Positions 56,500 to 64,000 of a DNA stretch of 64,000 nt are shown here, piece after piece. Source of the DNA: Siphonodentalium dalli (lineage: Eukaryota > Mollusca > Scaphopoda > Gadilida > Siphonodentaliidae). A program made the position numbers and the translations under genes. Position 1 is the stretch's first letter. Each line of letters opens with the position of its first letter. Location: NCBI GenBank assembly GCA_032622095.1, contig CP136069.1, positions 5,938,976 through 6,002,975 on the forward strand, given 5' to 3'. The notes beneath the pieces were generated by a model. The model was given only the letters and a program-made list of their open reading frames with translations, did no database searches and was not told the DNA's origin.

Positions 56500-57066
56500 T
56501 TTTTTTGTTTTTCGGTATTTACCAATAGAATTTCATTAAACCGCTTCAGGGTCCAGCTTTCACCCTTTGTTGGCCTCATTCTGCATCACACTGAATTTAA
56601 GCTTGTGCATTCAGAGGCTAATCATCTCTTATGACTCATCGACGTGGACCTGCTCTCGGTCGCGATCGCCAGACACGCAATAATGGCGTCCTCGCAGAAA
56701 CGTAATTATCTCCCTTGAAACGCAGAGTAATAATGATTCACAGTAGGCGCACATGACGTCACTGCACGCGCGGCTATCTGCGCGCCATAAAACACAATAC
56801 ATCGATTGGTCCCAACAGAAATCACCCAAAAGTGCTTCACAATTTAGTTCCTCTTCCGTAAAATCCTCTAGTGTATTTATCCGCGTAGTTGCCGAATATG
56901 CGTACTCTTCAATTTTCGTTCCCAGTCGGGTTTTGTTCCGTGTGTTGCATGAGATACACGTGATGTTATTACGACCGTGAAAGGTCACGTGGATAATTAT
57001 TTAGTTCTGTCGCACTCGTCCCATAATCCCCGTTCGTCTGTTCCAGCATATTATAGACATATTTAT
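56500..57066 (-). other. CpG-richer island with promoter-like motifs and a 119-codon ORF
   Basis: 56640-57000 stands out from its AT-rich surroundings. The minus-strand ORF 56988-56629 would give 119 residues, with ten cysteines and an acidic stretch (EDFTEEE) near residue 42; I recognise no family. Within the same interval lie a full CRE (TGACGTCA at 56754), GCGCGC-type CpG runs (56765-56788), an inverted CCAAT box (GATTGGTCC at 56805) and an E-box (GGTCACGTGG at 56984). A promoter with a short first exon and a chance frame over a CpG patch are both possible. No splice sites can be argued with confidence. Confidence 0.25.
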
Positions 57067-57076
57067 GGGATATTCG

Positions 57077-57221
57077 CTCAGAAGCGAATCATTAGGAACT
57101 ATGTACTTATTGGCCTATGTCCAAAACGTACTTCCATGTACGACGCGTGACATTCCCCACTCTGGAGCCTCGTACATAATCAAGACCGTGCCATGAATCT
57201 CTACTCTGGCTAACGCCCGTA
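57077..57221 (+). repeat. Direct duplicate, left copy
   Basis: AACTATGTACTTATTGG, GTCCAAAACGTACTTCC and ATCAAGACCGTGCCATGAAT to GGCTAACGCCCGTA. The partner is at 57587-57702, which lacks about 24 bp present here. A family-B element separates the two. GCCATGAATCTCTACT also occurs near 196 in the family-A copy at the window start. Confidence 0.85.
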
Positions 57222-57536
57222 AAAGCATGCATTGGCCTAACACTTTTTATATTTTTTTGTACAATTGTTAAAAAATGTAAGAAAATGAAAAACATTTAAT
57301 TTTTTTTTAAATAATGATAAAAATTGTTAAGAATGTTAGAACAAATGATAATTTTTATTAAAGAATGTAAGAAAAAATGATAATTTTGTTTATAGAATGT
57401 AAAAAAAAATTATAACTTTTTTTAAAGAATGTAAGAAAATTTGATAAAAAATTATAAAAAATTGTTAGGCCAATGCATTCTCTTATATATGCGAGGCGAG
57501 ACTCGCATATATAAGATAATGCATTGGCACAGGGTC
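57222..57536. mobile_element. Double-hairpin element (family B), left-truncated
   Basis: Only the last bases of the left hairpin remain (GCATGCATTGGCCTAAC, 57226-57242), followed by the AT-rich core with AAGAATGTAAGAA repeats. The right hairpin (57469-57528) has lost its central bases (GCGAGGCGAGACTCGC). It ends GGCACAGGGTC. Confidence 0.8.
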
Positions 57537-57586
57537 TTTAATTTATGACACACTATATCCAAGCTAGTTGGTGAGCGTTACTTCAA

Positions 57587-57702
57587 TCAGAAGCGCATCA
57601 TTTGGACCTATGTACTTATTGTCCAAAACGTACTTCCCCACTCTTGAACCTCATATATAATCAAGACCGTGCCATGAATCTCTACTCTGGCTAACGCCCG
57701 TA
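57587..57702 (+). repeat. Direct duplicate, right copy
   Basis: Matches 57077-57221 with a 24-bp gap; ends GGCTAACGCCCGTATATA. Confidence 0.85.
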
Positions 57703-58200
57703 TATATCGTATAGTTATAGTTACTTTATTCAGCCGGTATCGCAAACACATTGAATGTATTGCCCTGAAGAAATTCCATGATGTATGTGGCACACAAAGG
57801 GTTGATAAATCATCATGTCAACCTCGAAACCACGCGGTATATGTGTTTTACAAGAAAACCAATGTCAGAAATGGTAACGCGCTCAAGATCATATATTATA
57901 TACCCATGATTGTAATTATAGAATATAAAATATATTGGTTTCGCGAATGACCAACTCAGAATTCCATTAAAATAACAATAACAACCAGCACCTAATTAAC
58001 GAACAGGTGGCCGACTCGGCCGTCTCCGACCACAACCACCGTGGGCTGCAGAACGAAAAATGTCTATAAAAGTTGAAATATAAGACTTACAAATTATCTT
58101 TTTATTAACCCCGCGCCGGGTTAATATCGTGATTTATCAAACCTGCCACGACAACCAATTAATATAGGGAGAAAATTAATGATTATATAATTATTGAACA
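57703..58200. repeat. Inverted partner of 23.97-24.09 kb plus unassigned sequence
   Basis: 57845-57962 (ACAAGAAAACCAATGTCAGA, AATGGTAACGCGCTCAAGAT, ATACCCATGATTGTAATTAT, GTTTCGCGAATGACCAACTC) is the reverse complement of 23965-24085. From 57963 to 58200 nothing was recognised. Confidence 0.7.
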
Positions 58201-58205
58201 TGACG

Positions 58206-60975
58206 TTGGAGTTAACCACGCGAATTACCATTTTGTCACTATATACGGTGCAGAACATATACCATTGGATTTAACCAGGAGAATTACCCTTGTGTCACCA
58301 AATACGGTGCAGAACATACCATTGGAGTTGACCAGTAGAAGTACCCTTGTGTACACTACACACGCGCGGTTTAGAACATGACGTTATGTTGACCAGGAGA
58401 ATTACCCTTGTGTCACCAAATACGGTGCAGATCATACCATTGGGGTTGATCCTGCAAATTATCCTTGTGTCACTATACACGGTTTAGAACATGCCGTTAT
58501 GTTGACCCGGATAATTACCCTTGTGTCACCAAATACAGTGCAGATCATATCATTGGAGTTCACCACGCGAATTACCCGTGTGTACACTACCTACGGCATC
58601 CGTGTGTCACTACATATGGCGTAGAACATACCTTTGGCATTGATCAGTAGAATTATCCTTGTGTACACTACACACGGTTTAGAACATGCCGTTATGTTGA
58701 CCCCGCGAATTACCCTTGTGTCACTATATACGGTGTATAACATACCGTTATGTTAACCATGATAATTACCCTTGTGTCACTACATACGGTGTATAACATA
58801 CCGTTATGTTAACCATGATAATTATATTGACCCCGCGAATTACCCTTGTGTCACTATATACGGTGTATAACATACCGTTATGTTAACCATGATAATTACC
58901 CTTGTGTCACTATATACGGTGTATAACATACCGTTATGTTAACCATGATAATTATATTGACCCCGCGAATTACCCTTGTGTCACTATATACGGTTTAGAA
59001 CATGCCGTTATATTGACCCTGCGAATTACCCTTGTGTCACTATATACGGAGTAGAACATGCCGTTATATTGACCCTGCGAATTACCCTTGTGTCACTATA
59101 TACGGAGTAGAACATGCCGTTATGTTGACCCTGCGAATTACCCTTGTGTCACTATATACGGTGTAGAACATGCCGTTATGTTGACCCTGCGAATTACCCA
59201 TGTGTACACTACATACGGTTTAGAACATACCGTTATGTTGACCCTGCGAATTACCCTTGTGTCACTATATACGGTGTAGAACATGACGTTTAGAACATGC
59301 CGTTATGTTGACCCTGCGAATTATCCTTGTGTCACTACATATGGTGTAGAACATACCATTGGCGTTGGTCAGTAGAATTATCACTGTGTACACCACACAC
59401 GGTTTAGAGCATGCCGTTATGTTGACCCTGAAGATTACCCTGGTTTACACTACATACGGTTTAGAACATGCCGTTATGTTAACCAAGAGAATTACCCTTG
59501 TGTCACTATATACGGTGTATAACATGCCGTTATGTTAACCATGAGAATTACCCTTGTGTCACTATATACGGTGTATAACATGCCGTTATGTTAACCATGA
59601 GAATTACCCTTGTTTACACTACATACGGTTTAGAACATGCCGTTATGTTAACCAAGAGAATTACCCTTGTGTCACTATATACGGTGTATAACATACCGTT
59701 ATGTTAACCATGAGAATTACCCTTGTGTCACTACATACGGTTTAGAACATACCGTTATGTTTACCATGATAATTACCCTTGTGTCACTATATACGGTTTA
59801 GAACATACCATTGTCGTTGACAGACAAGTAGAATTATCATTGTGTCACTATATACGGTGTAGATCATACCATTGGCGTTGATCAGTAGAATTGCCCTTGT
59901 GAACACTACACACGGTTTAGAACATGCCGTTATGTTGACCCCGCAAATTACCCTTGTGTCACTATATACGGTTTAGAACATGACATTTAGAACATGCCGT
60001 TATGTTGATCCTGCAAATTACCCTTGTGTCACTATATACGGTGCAGAACATGGCGTTATGTTGACCCTGCAAATTACCCTTGTGTCACTATATACGGTTT
60101 AGAACATGCCGTTATGTTTACCATGATAATTACCCTTGTGTCACTATATACGGTTTAGAACATACCATTGGAGTTGACAGACAAGTAGAATTACCCTTGT
60201 GTCACTATATACGGTGTAAAACATACCAATGGCGTTGATCAGTAGAATTGCCCTTGTGAACACTACATACGGTTTAGAACACGCCTTTATGTTGACCCTG
60301 CAAATTACCCTTGTGTCACTATATACGGTTTAGAACATGACATTTAGAACATGCCGTTATGTTGACCCCGCAAATTACGCTTGTGTCACTATATACGGTG
60401 CAGAACATGGCGTAATGTTGACCCTGCAAATTACCCTTGTGTCACTATATACGGTTTAGAACATGCCGTTATGTTGACCCTGCAAATTACCCTTGTGTCA
60501 CTATATACGGTTTAGAACATGCCGTTATGTTGACCCCCCAAATTACCCTTGTGTCACTATATACGGTTTAGAACATGACATTTAGAACATGCCGTTATGT
60601 TGACCCTGCAAATTACCCTTGTGTCACTATATACGGTTTAGAACATGACGTTATGTTGACCCTACAGATTACCCTTATGTCACTGTATACGGTGCAGAAC
60701 ATGGCGTTGGAATTGACCATGCTAATTACCCCTGTGTCACTATATATGGCGTAGAACATACCATTGGAGTTCACAACGCGAATTACCCTTGTGTCACTAT
60801 ATACTGTGTAGAACATACCATTTGGGTTGACCACGCGAATTACCCTTGGGTCACTATATACGGTGTAGAACATACCATTGGAGTTGACCAGGAGAATTAC
60901 CCCTGTGTATTTATATACGATGTAGAACATACCTTTGGAGTTGACCAGAAGTATCCTTGTGTACATTATATGCCA
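58206..60975 (+). repeat. 56-57 bp satellite, about 48 copies
   Basis: Units read GAATTACCCTTGTGTCACTA, TATACGGTTTAGAACATG and CCGTTATGTTGACCCTGC. Two classes alternate: a CCGTTATGTTGACC class and an ACCATTGGAGTTGACC class, the latter mostly at the two ends. Minor insertions such as GACATTTAGAACATG recur at about 59286, 59990, 60340 and 60580, a sign of block duplication. Open frames (for example minus 60613-60966, 19 residues per unit) are repeat products. Confidence 0.96.
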
Positions 60976-60984
60976 AGTAGAAGT

Positions 60985-61460
60985 GCGTGTTAAAATGTTC
61001 TACATAGTATATAATATACACAAGGGTACTTCTACTGGTCAACTCCAATTGTATGTTCTACACCGTATATAGTAACACAATGGTACTTCTCCTGGTCAAC
61101 TCCAATGGTATATTCTACATCCTATATAGTGACACAAGGGTACTTCTCCTGGTCAACTCCAATGGTATATTCTACACCGTATATAGTGACACAAGGGTAC
61201 TTCTCCTGGTCAACTCCAATGGTATATTCTACATCCTATATAGTGACACAAGGGTACTTCTCCTGGTCAACTCCAATGGTATGTTCTACACCGTATATAG
61301 TAACACAATGGTACTTCTCCTGGTCAACTCCAATGGTATATTCTACATCCTATATAGTGACACAAGGGTACTTCTCCTGGTCAACTCCAATGGTATGTTC
61401 TACACCGTATATAGTGACACAAGGGTACTTCTCATGGTCAACTCCAATGGTATCTCCTAA
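60985..61460 (-). repeat. Same 57-bp satellite in inverted orientation, about 8 copies
   Basis: Units read CCTGGTCAACTCCAATGGTA, TATTCTACATCCTATATAGT, GACACAAGGG and TACTTCT, the reverse complement of the ACCATTGG class in the main array. Spacing is exactly 57 bp (61091, 61148). Copies are more uniform than in the main array and alternate in pairs (ACATCC/ACACCG). The plus-strand ORFs 61053-61460 and 61105-61491 are repeat products. Confidence 0.95.
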
Positions 61461-61555
61461 ACTCATACCGGTTTATAAGACATTTGGCTAATTTATCGTG
61501 AGACCAAGCGAAATCTTATCCACAATACTCACAGCCAAGCCTGAGTACATATGAT

Positions 61556-61645
61556 ACCCATAGAGAGCCCCACACAGACAGGAGCAGACGACACTCTTAT
61601 ATATGCTTCTATATATGTGTGGGGCTCCCTGCAGGGTTATTGACA
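61556..61645. mobile_element. Family D palindrome, stand-alone copy
   Basis: ACCCATAGAGAGCCCCACAC and TGTGTGGGGCTCCCTGCAGG with GAGCAGACGACACTC in the middle. Outside is GTTATTGACACTCTGGATG, which also follows the next family-D copy at about 61940, so this piece may be a duplicated part of the following family-B element. Confidence 0.75.
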
Positions 61646-61689
61646 CTCTGGATGTTTTTTTAAATTTTATGTAAGTTGGAAGAGTAGTA

Positions 61690-62111
61690 ATACCCTGTGC
61701 CAATGCATTCTCTTATATATGCAAGTCGACCATAGGTCGCCTAGCATATATAAGAGAATGCATTGGCTTAAAAAAAAATCATCATTTGTTATTATATTTT
61801 ACAATTCTTTATAATTTTAATAATTTGTTCTTGTATTCATTAACAATTTTTTAATTTCACCCATACAGGGCCCCTGACAAACATGAGCGGACGACACTCA
61901 GTACACATGCTTCTATATATGTGTGGGGCTCCCTGCAGGGTTATTGACACTCTGGATGTTTTTTTATTTTATATCCTAAAAATTGTTAAAGAATGTAAGA
62001 AAATTTTATTAAAAAAAATGATAAAAAATTGTTAGGCCAATGCATTCTCTTATATATGCGAGGCGACCTATGGTCGACTCGCATATATAAGAGAATGCAT
62101 TGGCACAGGGT
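61690..62111. mobile_element. Double-hairpin element (family B), full copy
   Basis: TACCCTGTGCC opens and GGCACAGGGTC closes. Hairpins at 61699-61767 and 62036-62104. The core has a family-D palindrome (about 61860-61940). At about 420 bp it is slightly longer than the copies at 22.6 and 23.4 kb. Confidence 0.85.
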
Positions 62112-62129
62112 CTTACTCAATTAATAGTG

Positions 62130-62495
62130 TGCTGTCATTTACAGAATGAGGTCCCCAGAGGGTGAATGTAGTCACGCTATCCCGCACAGTGGGCTAGCGT
62201 CACCAAATCCCCCTCTGGGGACCTCATTCTGCATGGCCTCATATGCTATGGGAGACATAGACTCAGATTTAAGTTCCAAAATTGTCAATGTTGTGATGAA
62301 TATACACCCATTGGGAAACTCGAATATGCAATGTGTCGTCTGCCAATTTGGGGATATAGAGAAACTAAACTAAAAAAGAAATAGAATCTATGTGAAGAAT
62401 TTTCTATATAAATTTGATAATAAAGAAACCTTCCAGAGAAGATGAGACCGAAGCAGAATGAGGTACCCAGAGGGTGAATTTAGTGATGATACGCG
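62130..62495 (+). mobile_element. GAGGTCC-hairpin element (family A), long form
   Basis: First hairpin at about 62142-62232 (AGAATGAGGTCCCCAGAGGG to CCCTCTGGGGACCTCATTCT). The internal part has CCCATTGGGAAACTCG, GCAATGTGTCGTCTGCC and AATTTGATAATAAAGAAACC. A second left arm (AGAATGAGGTACCCAGAGGG) at about 62456 is followed by GTGATGAT and then unrelated sequence, so the right end is truncated. Confidence 0.8.
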
Positions 62496-63804
62496 AATTC
62501 ATAAAAAAAACGCATGAGAGCTACGAATTTAAGATTTCTAGTATAAAAACAACCTTTGTCTCCTCAGATGTTCAGTTATTCAGACGTCTTCATCCCTTGT
62601 TAAATTGTCCTGATATTCTGCTATGACGTTGGTGGGTTCTAGCTGAGTTTGCGGTAAGGCAAACTGATGCCGTTACGAAAATGTACCTTTATTTTATCTA
62701 AAATTGTCATTTTCGCGCTGTTTGGTTAATCCGAGCGAGCGATTTGAGAAAAAATCATTGTCTGTATAATTTGTAATATATATATATTTTTGATTGAAAA
62801 CTTTAATGACAGCTGCGCTGGTGTTTTCGAAATGACGTGAATAGCCATCTTGATTATAGTCAATTAGAAATAAATAAATTCAACAACTATTATAATATTT
62901 CGCTATCTATAGATATGTTTTTGAATGTTTGATACACATTATGGCTTTTCCTGGATATGTTCAGAATATACGAAAAAAAAAACCCTACATTTTCTTAACG
63001 GCATCAGTTTGCCCTACCAGCTTCATATTAATCCAGCAGAATCCATCGGCATCATAACACATTATAGCAGGAGCACATCATGCATGGTTCGCGCTGCCAC
63101 TTGCCAAATTTGCCAATGACAAAAATAATTCACAGTTGGCTAAAAATATTTAAAATTTGGGAAAAGTTTTGGCAAGTCACTTTTTAATTCCTCAATATAG
63201 TTGAAAATTATCGGTCAGTCAATACTATTCATTTTAGCAAACTATTACAATAAAATTATATTAGTAGGTGGTGTTTTATATGGTTTCGAAAAAGTTAATA
63301 CCTCCATTAAGATGCAGATAATCTGGTAACATTATTATCGATGGGTGAATGGATTACATACACGGTGGTGTTTACATAGCTAATCCTCTTGTGGTGTTCC
63401 CTTCTGACGAAGCAACTCCTCTACCATTTTATTGTTCGGTGATTGGTTTATTGGTGCATGATAAACCACAATAGAGATGCGAGTATAATTGTTAACTAAC
63501 TGCTTTCCTGTCGATATCAAACGTCGTTCAAACCGAGAATGTCGAAACATAAAACCCAAAAAAGGTTGCAGAAAATGATACTATCGGAAATAACATTTGG
63601 CAAATTCTAATATAATTTTGCAAAAAATATTTTCATTTGGCAAATTATTTGGCAAAAGTAAATTTTAGTCCAGCGCGGACCTTGAGCATATGGCCAGCCA
63701 CGTGTCTGCAGGGTCCCCGTTAAGAGTTTGAAATTTAAACTGCACCCACTTCCCTTGAAGCAGAACAAACTGACAGGGATTCGCAGAATTCCATTTGCAC
63801 CCAA
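62496..63804. other. AT-rich stretch with one 33-bp inverted repeat
   Basis: GGCAAACTGATGCCGTTA (62658-62675) is inverted at 62996-63013; the match extends to about 33 bp (62653-62685 against 62986-63018, 31 identical). This could be the ends of a ~365-bp element, but no target duplication was found. TTTGGCAAATT-type motifs recur near 63100 and 63600-63655. No credible coding region. Confidence 0.5.
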
Positions 63805-64000
63805 ACCTGAGTTTAGTGTCATTTACAGAATTAGATCCACAGAGGGTGAATTTAGTGACGCTATCCCGCATAACGGGCTAGCATCAATAAATTCACCCTC
63901 TGGGGACCTCATTCTGCTGAGGCCTCATCTTCTCTGGAAAGTTTCTTTATTATCAAATTTCTATAGAAACTTCTTCATTAAGATTCTTTTTCTTGTTTAG
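63805..64000 (+). mobile_element. GAGGTCC-hairpin element (family A), runs off the window
   Basis: CAGAATTAGATCCACAGAGG to ACCCTCTGGGGACCTCATTC (about 63827-63917), then GGCCTCATCTTCTCTGGAAA and TTTCTATAGAAACTTCTTC. It is the same shoulder as at 27.98-28.05 kb, so a long-form copy probably continues past the window. Confidence 0.8.

Noticed and set aside
61053..61491. 128-135 residue ORFs
   Set aside because: Products of the 57-bp satellite, 19 residues per unit, open in two frames.
62653..63018. Confirmed transposon with 33-bp inverted ends
   Set aside because: The inverted repeat is real, but no target duplication and no second copy were found in the window, so it is recorded only as a repeat.

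Overview
The window looks like a gene-poor, repeat-saturated piece of an animal nuclear genome, probably a marine invertebrate and perhaps a mollusc (inferred from the repeat style; nothing diagnostic of a species was seen). It is AT-rich, has no operons or bacterial-type genes, and has no open reading frame I can assign to a known protein family. By eye more than half of the 64 kb is tandem repeat. Much of the rest is short non-autonomous DNA transposons, many of them hairpin-forming, nested in one another.

Layout. 1-9.4 kb: hairpin elements, an 83-bp minisatellite (2.3-3.3 kb), a ~130-bp repeat rich in AGGTCA half-sites (3.9-4.4 kb), a duplicated CTTCGGAATAG-rich segment (4.8-5.6 kb) and a non-repetitive, CpG-richer stretch (5.8-6.4 kb). 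9.4-14 kb: a 31-bp satellite, a 65-bp array, and a minisatellite split by a hAT-like element with an 8-bp target duplication. 14-20.6 kb: a (CT)n tract, then a nest of interspersed repeats including two TTAA-flanked piggyBac-like elements and a 2.05-kb element with 36-bp terminal inverted repeats. 21-27.7 kb: 42-bp, 26-bp, 62-bp, 44-bp and 30-bp arrays between hairpin elements, and a SINE-like tail. 28-30.7 kb: foldback elements and a CACGTG-rich ~55-bp array.

30,763-53,194 is one uninterrupted satellite of about 488 copies of a 46-bp unit. It has internal higher-order duplications and a graded change of variants along its length. Its right edge lies 22 bp from a left-truncated second copy of the 2.05-kb element. 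55-64 kb: an inverted, collinear duplicate of the 23.9-24.9 kb segment, a small CpG-rich promoter-like patch with an unassigned ORF (56.6-57.0 kb), a 57-bp array that reverses orientation at about 60.98 kb, and more hairpin elements.

No gene network can be described. The biology visible here is repeat biology: expansion of tandem arrays, TTAA- and TA-targeted insertion, and nested insertions whose empty sites can be read from paralogous copies in the same window. The most unusual signal is in the 46-bp satellite: much of the variation among copies falls on the two free positions of a CANNTG (E-box) hexamer, and nearly all alleles keep the E-box.
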